From the NCBI GenBank assembly GCA_963748095.1, contig CAVVIO010000013.1, forward strand, positions 1-51,753: 51,753 nucleotides of DNA, given 5' to 3'. Below the pieces are notes generated by a model. The model was not told where the DNA came from. It saw nothing but the letters and a program-made list of their open reading frames with translations, and searched no databases. This DNA is from CAVVIO01 sp963748095. GTDB taxonomy: Bacteria > Bacteroidota > Bacteroidia > Bacteroidales > UBA10428. This document shows positions 9,213-18,850 of this stretch, in pieces. Numbering within the stretch: the first letter of the stretch is position 1; every line of letters starts with the position of its first letter. A program made the translations under genes and the position numbers.

Positions 9213-11578
9213 TCAGAAAAATCATTATCATCATAACCGTAGTTATCATTTGTATTTCCGATTGAATCATCATCACAATTAAGATTTACATTAAAACCCT
9301 CGGGCTTCTCAAAATCATCATTCTGAGTATAACCCAGGGTAGAGTCGGCATAAACTTTCTGCATATAAAGCGCCCAAATTGGTAACGCCATATAAGATCC
9401 TGAACCATACCCAGAATTAAAATGTACCGAGCGATCCTCTGCTCCTACCCAGCCACCGGAAACCAGCTTAGGGGTTATTCCTATAAACCAGCCGTCGGAA
9501 TAATTATTGGTGGTTCCCGTTTTACCTGCGATCGGAGCAGTAAGTCCGTATTTCCAACGCAAAGCATAAGCGGTACCAGTATAATTTTTCCCTCTGCCTG
9601 TTACCCCCTCCATCAGACTTAACATCAGGTAAGCAGTTTTTTCGCTGATCGCCTCTTTATGCTCGGGTTGAAAGGTTGCCAGTAAATTCCCGTTCTTGTC
9701 TTCAATCCGGGTAACGAATATCGGTTCGGTATGTATTCCTTTATTGGCAAAAGTGGCATAAGCGGCTACCATTTCTTCTACCGTCATGTCGGAGGTACCG
9801 TAAATAATAGGAGGTACCGGATCAATATACGATGTAATGCCCATTCGGTGAGCAATTTCAGCAATCGGCTGTGGCTTGAACCTCGAAACCAGCCATGCAG
9901 CAATATTATTTTCAGAACGGGCCAGTCCCCATTTCAGAGTTTTCAATTTACCCTTATCCTTAGGTTTGCTCTCCGATCGTGGAGTCCAGGTTGAATCTCC
10001 CACCGGGAAAGTTTGGGAAACATTAGGCACTTTGTAGCATGGGGTATACCCTTCCTGCATGGCAAGAATATAAAGAAACGGTTTAAATGTGGAACCTGCC
10101 TGTCTTTTGCTTTGGGTAACATGATCATATTTAAAATATTGCAGATCCAATCCTCCCACGTATGCCCTCACATCTCCGCTGACAGGATCCATTGACATAA
10201 AGCCGGTTTGCAGGAAATGCTTATAATATAATATAGAATCCAGGGGAGACATGGTTGTATCCACATCTCCGTGCCAACTAAAAACCGTCATTTCTACAGG
10301 TCTTTTAAAGGCCCGGTAAATTGAATCCCAGGAAGCCCCGTTGTTTCGTAAACTTCTTCCTCGTTGGGAACTTAAAATAGCCCTTCGAATAATAAGGTCG
10401 ATTTGTTTGCGGGTAAGATCGGAAGAAAAAGGCCCGTTTGCATATCCCTTTTTCATTTTAAAAAACAGGCTTTGTAAATCAGCCATATGCTTGGCAACAG
10501 CTTCTTCTGCAAATTCCTGCATTTCATAATTAACCGTTGAATAAATTCTCAGCCCGTCTGTGTATATATTATAGGGCATGCCGTTGGGCCTCAGGTTTTT
10601 ATTGCACCACCCGTAAAGTGGATCATTGGCCCACTGTGTAGAATCTTCCTTATAACTGCTGTACGATCTGTAATTCTTCCTGTCGGGCATAGAAGCTGTC
10701 AGTTTCTGACGTAAAAACTCACGAAAATAAGTGGCTATACCTTTATCATGGTTAACCCGTTGAAAATCTATTTTTAAAGGAATCGTGATAAGCGAATCAT
10801 ATTGTTCCTGATCGATAAATCCGTATTTTTCCATCTGGCCAAAAACAATATTTCGTCTTTTCAGAGCTTCTTCCGGATAACGAACCGGATTATATAATGA
10901 TGGATTTTTAGCCATTCCTACCAATGTTGCCGCCTCCCCCATATCGAGGGAATCGGGAACAGTATTGAAATAAACTTTGGCAGCAGATTTTATACCTACC
11001 GCATTGTATAAAAAATCGAACTGGTTGAAATACATTGTAAGAATTTCATTTTTTGTGTACGCCTTTTCAAGCTTCACAGCTGTTACCCATTCCCTGAATT
11101 TGGTCAGGGTAAGACCAATTGATCTTCGAATCTTAGATTGATAAAATGTAGTGTCTCTGGGAAAAAGATTTTTAGCTAATTGTTGTGTAATAGTACTTCC
11201 CCCACCTGCCGATTTTTTGCCTAATACAAGTGTTTTGAAAAATACCCGGGCCAATCCCCTGGGATCTATCCCCGAATGCTTGTAAAAACGAATGTCTTCC
11301 GTAGCAACAAGGGCATGAATCAAATCAGGTGGCAAATCCTTATAATCTACTGCCATCCTGTTTTGAAAATAAAACGATCCCAAAACCTTACCATCTTCAG
11401 AATAAATCTCAGTGGCAATATTGGTTTTTGGATTTTCAAGTGTGGCAAAATCAGGCATATAACCAAGTTTCCCGGCTGAAATTAATATGAAAATTATCAA
11501 CAATAAAACAAATGGTGTAATACCCAATATCCAGAAAATCCGGGTATAACTTTTTTGAAATTTATTTGTTTCAACCAT
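9209..11578 (-). CDS. Bifunctional penicillin-binding protein 1A
   Basis: 789 residues. One N-terminal membrane anchor (about 14-36) is followed by a GT51 glycosyltransferase domain with catalytic Glu94 in ATEDIRFYKHSG and GGSTITQQLAKNLFPRD. The transpeptidase domain has SxxK in AGSTFKPF, SxN in SENNIAAWL and KTG in GKTGTTNNYSDGW. It polymerises and cross-links peptidoglycan on the periplasmic face. The tail is acidic and Asp/Asn-rich. The gene is monocistronic and convergent with radA, sharing 4 bases. Class A PBP with all catalytic motifs intact. Confidence 0.95.
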   Translation of the reverse strand: MVETNKFQKSYTRIFWILGITPFVLLLIIFILISAGKLGYMPDFATLENPKTNIATEIYSEDGKVLGSFYFQNRMAVDYKDLPPDLIHALVATEDIRFYKHSGIDPRGLARVFFKTLVLGKKSAGGGSTITQQLAKNLFPRDTTFYQSKIRRSIGLTLTKFREWVTAVKLEKAYTKNEILTMYFNQFDFLYNAVGIKSAAKVYFNTVPDSLDMGEAATLVGMAKNPSLYNPVRYPEEALKRRNIVFGQMEKYGFIDQEQYDSLITIPLKIDFQRVNHDKGIATYFREFLRQKLTASMPDRKNYRSYSSYKEDSTQWANDPLYGWCNKNLRPNGMPYNIYTDGLRIYSTVNYEMQEFAEEAVAKHMADLQSLFFKMKKGYANGPFSSDLTRKQIDLIIRRAILSSQRGRSLRNNGASWDSIYRAFKRPVEMTVFSWHGDVDTTMSPLDSILYYKHFLQTGFMSMDPVSGDVRAYVGGLDLQYFKYDHVTQSKRQAGSTFKPFLYILAMQEGYTPCYKVPNVSQTFPVGDSTWTPRSESKPKDKGKLKTLKWGLARSENNIAAWLVSRFKPQPIAEIAHRMGITSYIDPVPPIIYGTSDMTVEEMVAAYATFANKGIHTEPIFVTRIEDKNGNLLATFQPEHKEAISEKTAYLMLSLMEGVTGRGKNYTGTAYALRWKYGLTAPIAGKTGTTNNYSDGWFIGITPKLVSGGWVGAEDRSVHFNSGYGSGSYMALPIWALYMQKVYADSTLGYTQNDDFEKPEGFNVNLNCDDDSIGNTNDNYGYDDNDFSD

Positions 11579-11615
11579 AATAAAAATAAACTCTTTGGCG
11601 TAAAAGTAATAATTA

Positions 11616-11644
11616 TTTGTTTTAAAAATTTGATGTTACCTTTG
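11616..11644 (+). promoter_or_regulatory. Bacteroidota-type promoter of topA
   Basis: TTTG at 11616-11619 and TACCTTTG at 11637-11644 match the -33 (TTTG) and -7 (TAnnTTTG) elements of the Bacteroidota primary sigma factor, with a 17-base spacer. The topA ATG lies 38 bases downstream. Confidence 0.6.
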
Positions 11645-11682
11645 TAATTCCTTTATTTTGTGCTATTCAAAAAAAAATATAG

Positions 11683-13998
11683 ATGATTAATAATTTAGTA
11701 ATAGTTGAATCTCCGGCAAAAGCGAAAACCATTGAAAAATTTCTTGGTAAAGATTTTTTGGTGGCTTCCAGCATGGGACATATTCGTGATTTATCCAAAA
11801 AAGATTTTGGTATTGAAATTAACAACAACTTCAAGCCGAATTATATTGTTCCTGACGATAAGAAAAAAATTGTCGCGGATTTAAAAAAGTTAGTAAAGGA
11901 TGCTAAAATAATATGGCTTGCCTCTGATGAAGACCGGGAAGGAGAAGCAATTGCCTGGCATCTGTCAGAGGTATTAAACTTAAATGCCGAAAATACGCGG
12001 AGAATCGTTTTTCATGAAATTACAAAAAATGCAATTCTGGATTCAATAAAAACCCACCGGGTTATTGATCAAAACCTGGTGAATGCCCAGCAGGCAAGAA
12101 GAATACTGGATCGAATTGTTGGTTTTGAGCTTTCCCCTGTTTTATGGAAAAAAATTAAACCGTCCCTGTCGGCAGGAAGGGTGCAGTCAGTAGCTTTACG
12201 CCTGGTTGTTGAAAGAGAACGCGAAATTATCAAATTTGAACCTTCTTCTTCATTCAGGGTAACGGGTACCTTTTCCGACAAATCAAATGCGGAATTAAAA
12301 GCTGAAGCTACAGAACGATTTGCAAACCTCGAAAAAGCAAAAAACTTCCTTGAGAAGTGCAAAGATTCAACCTTTACAATTACAGATGTTGTTAAAAAGC
12401 CGGCAAAAAAGTCTCCCGCTCCGCCATTTACCACTTCCACACTTCAGCAGGAAGCCAGCCGTAAACTTGGATTTTCCGTTTCACAAACCATGTCGGTTGC
12501 CCAACGTTTGTATGAAGCAGGAAGAATAACTTATATGCGTACCGATTCGGTTAACCTTTCTGAAACCGCCCTGAATTCCGCCAAAGAAATAATACATAAA
12601 GAGTTTGGTGAAAAATATGTCAATATCAGGCAATATAAAACCAAGTCGAAAGGAGCTCAGGAAGCACACGAGGCCATACGACCTACATATTTCGATAAAG
12701 AAACCATAAGTGGTAACAATGCTGAAAAAAAACTATACGAGTTAATTTGGAAAAGAACCATCGCTTCGCAAATGAGCGATGCCCAACTCGAAAAAACTAC
12801 TATCTCTATTGATGTTTCGAATGCTGAAGAAAACTTTACAGCCACCGGTGAAGTATTGAAATTTGATGGATTCCTTAAAGTGTATATCGAATCAACTGAC
12901 GATGAACAGGAAGAAAATACCAAGGGATTATTACCCCCGGTAAAAATTGACGATACATTAAATTATAAGTTAATTTATGCCGTACAAAAATTTACCAATT
13001 CTCCTCCCAGGTATACAGAGGCAAGTCTGGTAAAAAAACTCGAGGAACTGGGAATTGGCCGTCCATCAACTTATGCCCCTACCATTTCAACCATACAAAA
13101 CCGGGGCTATGTGATAAAAGAAGACCGGCCCGGAAATGAAAGAAAGTTACAATCCATTACTTTAAGTAATAATATTATTAAAGAAGAAGTTAAAACCGAA
13201 ACATACGGAACTGAAAAAGCCAAATTGTTCCCGGATAATATCGGAATGATAGTTAATGATTTTCTGGCAGAATATTTTAAAGAAATTATAGATTTCAATT
13301 TCACAGCTTCCATCGAAAAGGAATTTGATGATATTGCGAGCGGCAAAGTCCAATGGCCAAATATGATCAGTAAATTCTATGATCCTTTTCACAACCAGGT
13401 GGAAAAGACCCTTGAAATTTCAGGTATAAGTAAAGGAGAGCGACTCCTGGGCAATGATCCTGAGACCGGGAAGCCTGTTTATACCAGGATGGGGCGCTAT
13501 GGTGCCATTGCCCAGATTGGCGAAACCAAAGGGGATGAAGATGAAAAGCCTAAATTCGCGAGCCTTCTGAAGGGGCAGCATATAGAAAATATCACATTAG
13601 AGGAAGCTCTTGATTTATTCAAGCTGCCACGCGAAATAGGATCTTATGAAGATAAAGAAGTAACGGCTGCAATCGGGCGCTTCGGGCCTTATGTAAAACA
13701 CGACAATAAGTTTTATTCCCTCGTACGAAATGTAGATGATCCATATACCATCGAACTGGAAAGAGCAATTGAACTAATTGAAATAAAACGCGAACGAGAC
13801 AAAAATAAAGTAATAAAAACTTTCGCGGAAGATAAAGATTTGCAGGTGTTGAATGGCAGATGGGGGCCATATATCTCACAAGGTAAAAAGAATTATAAAA
13901 TTCCTAAAAATGTTGATCCTAAGTCGCTTGATTATGAATCGTGTCTGAAAATTATTAAAGAATCGGGAACTAAACCGAAAAAGAAATCCAAATCCTAA
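11683..13998 (+). CDS. topA: DNA topoisomerase I (type IA)
   Basis: 771 residues. Relaxes negative supercoils. The Toprim domain at the N-terminus opens with NLVIVESPAKAKTIEKFL and has the acidic SDEDREGEAIAWH. The catalytic Tyr284 lies in AGRITYMRTDSVNLS; GIGRPSTYAPTISTIQ follows. The C-terminus has topoisomerase C-terminal repeats (GRFGPYVKHDNKF and GRWGPYISQGKKNYKI) in place of a Cys4 zinc finger, and a Lys-rich end, which is the usual form in Bacteroidota. It precedes the arginase-like gene by 24 bases, so co-transcription is likely. Confidence 0.97.
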   Translation: MINNLVIVESPAKAKTIEKFLGKDFLVASSMGHIRDLSKKDFGIEINNNFKPNYIVPDDKKKIVADLKKLVKDAKIIWLASDEDREGEAIAWHLSEVLNLNAENTRRIVFHEITKNAILDSIKTHRVIDQNLVNAQQARRILDRIVGFELSPVLWKKIKPSLSAGRVQSVALRLVVEREREIIKFEPSSSFRVTGTFSDKSNAELKAEATERFANLEKAKNFLEKCKDSTFTITDVVKKPAKKSPAPPFTTSTLQQEASRKLGFSVSQTMSVAQRLYEAGRITYMRTDSVNLSETALNSAKEIIHKEFGEKYVNIRQYKTKSKGAQEAHEAIRPTYFDKETISGNNAEKKLYELIWKRTIASQMSDAQLEKTTISIDVSNAEENFTATGEVLKFDGFLKVYIESTDDEQEENTKGLLPPVKIDDTLNYKLIYAVQKFTNSPPRYTEASLVKKLEELGIGRPSTYAPTISTIQNRGYVIKEDRPGNERKLQSITLSNNIIKEEVKTETYGTEKAKLFPDNIGMIVNDFLAEYFKEIIDFNFTASIEKEFDDIASGKVQWPNMISKFYDPFHNQVEKTLEISGISKGERLLGNDPETGKPVYTRMGRYGAIAQIGETKGDEDEKPKFASLLKGQHIENITLEEALDLFKLPREIGSYEDKEVTAAIGRFGPYVKHDNKFYSLVRNVDDPYTIELERAIELIEIKRERDKNKVIKTFAEDKDLQVLNGRWGPYISQGKKNYKIPKNVDPKSLDYESCLKIIKESGTKPKKKSKS

Positions 13999-14022
13999 TT
14001 TCATGATACTGTCAACTTCCAT

Positions 14023-15180
14023 ATGAATATAAACGATTATCTTGAACCTGTTGGCCTGGATAAGCCGGGAGAAACATACATGTCTTTTGAATCGCAGTTT
14101 GGTTCGAATATTCAGGTTCATACACCCAGTGAGCCTGTAAATAATCTCAGCAATTACAACATTGCCATTCTGGGTGTTCCTGAAGACAGAAATTCTTTGA
14201 ATAAGGGTTCTTCTCTGGCTCCTGACATAATACGGGCAGAACTTTACCAGTTAAGTAAAATTCATACAAAAGCTACTATAGTAGATCTGGGAAATCTTAA
14301 GGAGGGAAATACATTTAGTGATACATATCATGGTTTAAGTGATGTTATCACAGAATTATTGAATAATCAGGTAGTAATTATATTACTCGGCGGCACACAG
14401 GACCTTACCTACCCTGTTTACCAGGCATATGAAAAACAAAAACAACTGGTTAATATTGTCACTATCGACTCAAGATTGGATATTGACCCTGATAATAAAA
14501 ATCCTTTCAACTCTTTATCATACTTAAATAAGGTATTACTTGATAAAAAGTCAAAACTTTTCAACTATACCAATATCGGGCATCAGCAATATCTTGTTGA
14601 TCCAAAAAATATCGATTTAATTAACCACTTACATCACGAAGCTACCAGACTTGGAGCTGCCAGAAATAATATGTCAATAATAGAACCTCATCTTAGAGAT
14701 GCAGACATTGTAAGCTTTGATATAGGTGCCATTAAAAAATCCGATGCCCCGGCTAACCGTTTTGCCTCCCCAAACGGATTTTATTCGGAAGAAGCCTGCC
14801 AGATTGCCCGGTATGCCGGATTGAGTGATATTATTTCCACATTCGGAATATTTGAAGTTAACCCAAAATTTGAAGACCACTTTGCAACCGCTCAACTGGC
14901 AGCACAACTGTCCTGGCATTTTATCGAGGGTTTTACGGCCAGAAAAATTGAAGTTCCGGGAAATAAGAAAGATTTTAAGACATTTATAGTCGGACAGGAA
15001 AATATGGGCTATGAAATTACTTTTCATAAAAGCCTTGTTACCGATCGTTGGTGGATGGAAATACCTTCAGCAACAAAAAAAGAACCTGTATTTATGGCAT
15101 GTTCCAATGAAGAATATAAACAGGCGTGCAATCATGAAATTCCGGATCTTTGGTGGAAGGCGTTTCAAAAATTAAGCTAA
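14023..15180 (+). CDS. Arginase/formiminoglutamase-fold protein with degenerate metal site
   Basis: 385 residues of the ureohydrolase fold. The three metal-ligand motifs can be placed but are altered: GGDHS reads GGTQD, DAHxD reads DSRLD, and SxDxDxxDP reads SFDIGAIKKSDAP. The two His ligands are thus replaced by Gln and Arg. Inference: it probably does not hold the usual two-manganese centre and may be a non-catalytic or repurposed homologue. It lies between topA and the T9SS genes. My recollection is that such a gene often adjoins gldK in Bacteroidota, which hints at a link to secretion or gliding, but nothing here proves it. An 8-bp perfect stem (TAAGCTAA at 15173-15180 with TTAGCTTA at 15187-15194) covers the stop codon; it lacks a T tract, so it is a weak terminator at best. 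Confidence 0.8.
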   Translation: MNINDYLEPVGLDKPGETYMSFESQFGSNIQVHTPSEPVNNLSNYNIAILGVPEDRNSLNKGSSLAPDIIRAELYQLSKIHTKATIVDLGNLKEGNTFSDTYHGLSDVITELLNNQVVIILLGGTQDLTYPVYQAYEKQKQLVNIVTIDSRLDIDPDNKNPFNSLSYLNKVLLDKKSKLFNYTNIGHQQYLVDPKNIDLINHLHHEATRLGAARNNMSIIEPHLRDADIVSFDIGAIKKSDAPANRFASPNGFYSEEACQIARYAGLSDIISTFGIFEVNPKFEDHFATAQLAAQLSWHFIEGFTARKIEVPGNKKDFKTFIVGQENMGYEITFHKSLVTDRWWMEIPSATKKEPVFMACSNEEYKQACNHEIPDLWWKAFQKLS

Positions 15181-15433
15181 ATATTGTTAGCTTATAAGTT
15201 CAGCCGTTCTTACAATAGCTATTATTTACCCTTTCAATCAAAATATTAGAAGAAATTCTACAAAAAAAGTAACATTCCAATTCGTTTTGAGTATAAAATA
15301 GAAATTGTAACGCCACGAGTTATTAACACAATAGTGTTGATAATATTTGTTGGAATACAATATTTTTACTTATTTTACTAATTGGGATAATGCTTGGCTA
15401 TCACAGGATTCACCAAAGTGATTAAGTAAAAAT

Positions 15434-16396
15434 ATGAAAAAAGTAATACTAATATTGTTAGGGATATACCCTATTATGAATATGTACGGACAACAGTACC
15501 CACAAGTAAATCAGTTTATGTATAATCATACATCTACCAATGCCGGTTCAGCCGGCAGCATGGATATGGTTTGCGCAAGCGTTATTACCCGACAACAATG
15601 GGTTGGGATTCCTGGTGCCGCACAGGACTTTATTCTGAATGTAAATGCACCTTTCAATTTGTTTGGTGCTAGTCATGGTGTAGGATTATCTATTTACAGA
15701 GACACTTACGGTTTTAACCAGGATATTCAGTTACAGTTATCATATGCATACCGGATCCCAATAGGTGACGGTAAACTGGGTATTGGAGTAAGTGGTGCAT
15801 TTCTTAACCGCGGAGTAGATGGTACTAATTGGTCTGTCCCTGATAATGGCACCAATTTTTGGGACCTTGCAGGTGATAATGCTATTCCAAAGGGAAAACA
15901 AAATGAATTTGCTTTTGATATGGGAGTCGGATTATTTTACCGTACTGAAGATTTATATGTAGGAGTTTCTTCCACGCATCTGCTTGAATCAGCATTTAAA
16001 TTTCCAAATGAAAATGGTACTGAAGCCATCGACAAGCTGAAAAGACATTACTTTGTTACAGCAAGTTATAACATAGCATTAACTAATCCTTCATTCGAAA
16101 TAGTCCCTTCGGTTTTTATTGCTTCTGATGTGAGTGTAACTTCATTAGATTTAAATACTACCTTATTGTACAATAAAAAATTCTGGGGTGGCGTTACTTA
16201 TAGGCCTGGAAGTGCAATAATTGGTATGCTTGGACTTGAAATACTAAACGGACTTAAAATAGGATATTCATACGGTTTTGAAACTACAAAAATAAATACA
16301 CATTCACAGGGGACACACGAAATTGTTATTAATTATTGCTTTAAAATTGGAGTTGAGAAAAGTCCTCAGAAATATAAAAGCATCCGATTTTTGTAA
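15434..16396 (+). CDS. porP: PorP/SprF family type IX secretion outer-membrane protein
   Basis: 320 residues with a signal peptide (about 1-20, ending MYGQ) and the family start QQYPQVNQFMYN followed by NAGSAGS. The rest alternates like a beta barrel (LQLSYAYRIPIGDGKLGIG, GVGLFYRTEDLYVG, LKIGYSYGFETTK). PorP is an outer-membrane partner of the PorK/PorN ring of the T9SS. It opens a five-gene run porP-gldK-gldL-gldM-gldN on one strand, the order known for the Porphyromonas por locus. It is 68 bases from gldK. A 253-base leader with no obvious coding precedes it. Confidence 0.9.
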   Translation: MKKVILILLGIYPIMNMYGQQYPQVNQFMYNHTSTNAGSAGSMDMVCASVITRQQWVGIPGAAQDFILNVNAPFNLFGASHGVGLSIYRDTYGFNQDIQLQLSYAYRIPIGDGKLGIGVSGAFLNRGVDGTNWSVPDNGTNFWDLAGDNAIPKGKQNEFAFDMGVGLFYRTEDLYVGVSSTHLLESAFKFPNENGTEAIDKLKRHYFVTASYNIALTNPSFEIVPSVFIASDVSVTSLDLNTTLLYNKKFWGGVTYRPGSAIIGMLGLEILNGLKIGYSYGFETTKINTHSQGTHEIVINYCFKIGVEKSPQKYKSIRFL

Positions 16397-16464
16397 AAAA
16401 AATAAACATTTAAACAATATTGAATCAAAACTAATTGTTATTTCAGATAAACATTTTTTAGATT

Positions 16465-17802
16465 ATGAAAAAGTTAGCTTCTATAGGTTTTGTTTCCATT
16501 CTACTACTGATAAGTAGTTGCTCAAACTACAAAAGTGGTGAATTAACAGGAGTTCCAGGGAGAAGTAAGTATTTCGAGCCCGATCCGTATGGAATGGTTT
16601 TTATTCCACAGGGGAGTTTTATCATGGGTCAAAACGATCAGGATGTAGCCTGGGCCGAAAATACATTTTCCAGAACGGTAAGTGTTGATCCATTTTGGAT
16701 GGACGAAACAGAAATTACCAATAATGAATACCGTCAATTCGTTTATTGGGTTCGTGATTCGATAATGCGTCGTATGTTGGGAGAACAACTCGATGATTAT
16801 GTAATCTCGGAAGACCAGTTTGGTAATCCTATTGATCCACCCAAATTGAACTGGGATGTTAAAATTGATTACCGTGATGAAGAGACAAATGAAATACTCA
16901 ACGATCTTTATTTGCCTCAGCAAGAGCGTTTTAATGGCCATAAAGAAATCGACACCAGGAAGTTGATGTATGAGTATTACTGGATTGACCTGAAACAGGC
17001 AGCTAAGAAATCAAATCGTTATAATTATCAAACCAAAAAATATGAAGGTTTTATCACCAATAATGATGGTGAAAAAATAGAAATAAAAGACAGATCTTCA
17101 TTTGTAATAAGAGATGTTATAAATGTATACCCGGATACATTATGTTGGATTGCAGACTTTACCTATTCTTTTAATGAACCACTCACAACCATGTATTTCT
17201 GGCATCCTTCATACGATAATTATCCTGTTGTTGGTGTCAGCTGGAAACAGGCTACTGCTTTCTGTATCTGGAGAACGCAGTTACTTAATGCTTCTTTAAA
17301 CGCTGAAGGACAACCCGGTGTACATAATTACAGGTTACCTATTGAATCGGAATGGGAATATGCAGCCAGGGGCGGCCTTGAAAATTCGATGTACCCCTGG
17401 GGCGGTTATTACACCAGAAACAAAGAAGGTTGTTTCCTTGCAAACTTTAAACCCCTTCGTGGTAATTATGCCGATGATGGCGGAGTAACAACAATTGCCG
17501 TAGGCCAGTACCAGCCAAATGAGTATGGATTATATGATATGGCAGGTAATGTTGCCGAATGGACATCCAATGCATATGACGAATCCGCTTACGTGTTCTC
17601 ACACGATCTTAATCCGGATTATAAATATAATGCATTACCCGATGACCCACCCGTATTGAAAAGAAAAGTAGTCCGCGGAGGATCATGGAAAGATATTGGT
17701 TACTATTTACAAAATGGTACACGTACTTATGAATACCAGGATTCTACAAAATCATACATTGGTTTCAGGTGTGTACGCTCATATTTGGGAAGTACCAACT
17801 AA
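16465..17802 (+). CDS. gldK: T9SS/gliding lipoprotein GldK (PorK)
   Basis: 445 residues. Lipoprotein signal peptide with lipobox LISSC, lipidated Cys19. The mature part is a formylglycine-generating-enzyme (sulfatase-modifying factor) fold: FIPQGSFIMGQND, WMDETEITNNEYRQFV, YPVVGVSWKQATAFC, LPIESEWEYAARGG, YDMAGNVAEWTS and VVRGGSW. GldK/PorK forms the periplasmic ring with GldN/PorN under the outer membrane and is structural rather than enzymatic. The long insert near residues 95-215 matches the family pattern of inserts. Part of the T9SS operon. Confidence 0.94.
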   Translation: MKKLASIGFVSILLLISSCSNYKSGELTGVPGRSKYFEPDPYGMVFIPQGSFIMGQNDQDVAWAENTFSRTVSVDPFWMDETEITNNEYRQFVYWVRDSIMRRMLGEQLDDYVISEDQFGNPIDPPKLNWDVKIDYRDEETNEILNDLYLPQQERFNGHKEIDTRKLMYEYYWIDLKQAAKKSNRYNYQTKKYEGFITNNDGEKIEIKDRSSFVIRDVINVYPDTLCWIADFTYSFNEPLTTMYFWHPSYDNYPVVGVSWKQATAFCIWRTQLLNASLNAEGQPGVHNYRLPIESEWEYAARGGLENSMYPWGGYYTRNKEGCFLANFKPLRGNYADDGGVTTIAVGQYQPNEYGLYDMAGNVAEWTSNAYDESAYVFSHDLNPDYKYNALPDDPPVLKRKVVRGGSWKDIGYYLQNGTRTYEYQDSTKSYIGFRCVRSYLGSTN

Positions 17803-17867
17803 AAAAACTTATATAAGCTGATTTAATAATTTATTGAATGCTGCAAACCTTATAACTATAAATAATT

Positions 17868-18797
17868 ATGAATGTTACAGATATTGTTCAAAGTACCGGA
17901 TGGAAGAACTTCATGGCCAAACTTTATGGTCTGGGTGCTTCCGTAGTTATCCTGGGAGCATTATTTAAAATTCAGCACTGGACTGGTTCCGGGCTTATGT
18001 TAACGCTTGGAATGAGTACAGAAGCAATTATTTTCTTCTTTTCAGCATTTGAACCATTACATGAGGAACTCGACTGGACATTGGTCTATCCGGAGTTAGC
18101 AGGCATGGCAGATCCCGATGAAATAGAACAATTCAAAGAAAGTTCATTGGTTGGTACCGACCGGCCAATTGATAGGATAGAAGAAATGATGGTACAATCA
18201 GGAATTGATGACCAATCTCTGAAAAAACTAGGAGAAGGTTTGCAAAAATTAAATCAGGCCGCTGCTGGTATTGCTGATATTTCACAAGCTACTGTGGCCA
18301 CACAAAGTTTTGTGAATAATCTACAGGGAGCTGCCGATTCGATAAATACACTTAAAGAATCTTATAGTTCAACAGGAGAAGGTATTAAAGACTCTGCTAA
18401 CTCCTTAAGTAGCGCTTACTCTCAGGCTGCTGCTGTAATTTCAAAATCAGGTGCAGATGTAGCACAGTCTTACCAGGAAGTAGCTTCTGCTATTCAAAAT
18501 GAACAAAGTACAATTGTAAAAGGAAGTAAGGCCCATGAGACGCAACTGGAAGCGTTAAATAAAAATTTATCCGCGTTGAATACAGTGTATGAATTGCAGA
18601 TTAAAGGTAGTAATGAACATTTAAAAGGGTCAGAGGAATTATATTCCGGACTACACAGCATGGTAAGTAATCTTAAATCTTCTGTTGAAGAAACAGATAA
18701 ATACAAGAACGAGGTTGTAAAACTACGAGACAACCTGTCATCTCTGAATAATATCTATGGAAATATGCTTTCTTCTATGAATATGCTCACAAAATAA
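17868..18797 (+). CDS. gldL: T9SS/gliding motor protein GldL (PorL)
   Basis: 309 residues. Two transmembrane helices near residues 20-60, with KIQHWTGSGLMLTLGMSTEA between them, which holds the conserved glutamate of the proton-driven GldL motor. A short EELDWTLVYPEL segment follows. The rest is a long, Ala/Ser/Gln-rich cytoplasmic coiled region. With GldM it forms the inner-membrane motor that powers secretion and gliding. It is 65 bases after gldK. Confidence 0.95.
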   Translation: MNVTDIVQSTGWKNFMAKLYGLGASVVILGALFKIQHWTGSGLMLTLGMSTEAIIFFFSAFEPLHEELDWTLVYPELAGMADPDEIEQFKESSLVGTDRPIDRIEEMMVQSGIDDQSLKKLGEGLQKLNQAAAGIADISQATVATQSFVNNLQGAADSINTLKESYSSTGEGIKDSANSLSSAYSQAAAVISKSGADVAQSYQEVASAIQNEQSTIVKGSKAHETQLEALNKNLSALNTVYELQIKGSNEHLKGSEELYSGLHSMVSNLKSSVEETDKYKNEVVKLRDNLSSLNNIYGNMLSSMNMLTK

Positions 18798-18850
18798 ATT
18801 AAATTAGTTATAAAATAAATCTGACACTGCAATTTATCTAACTGACTAAC

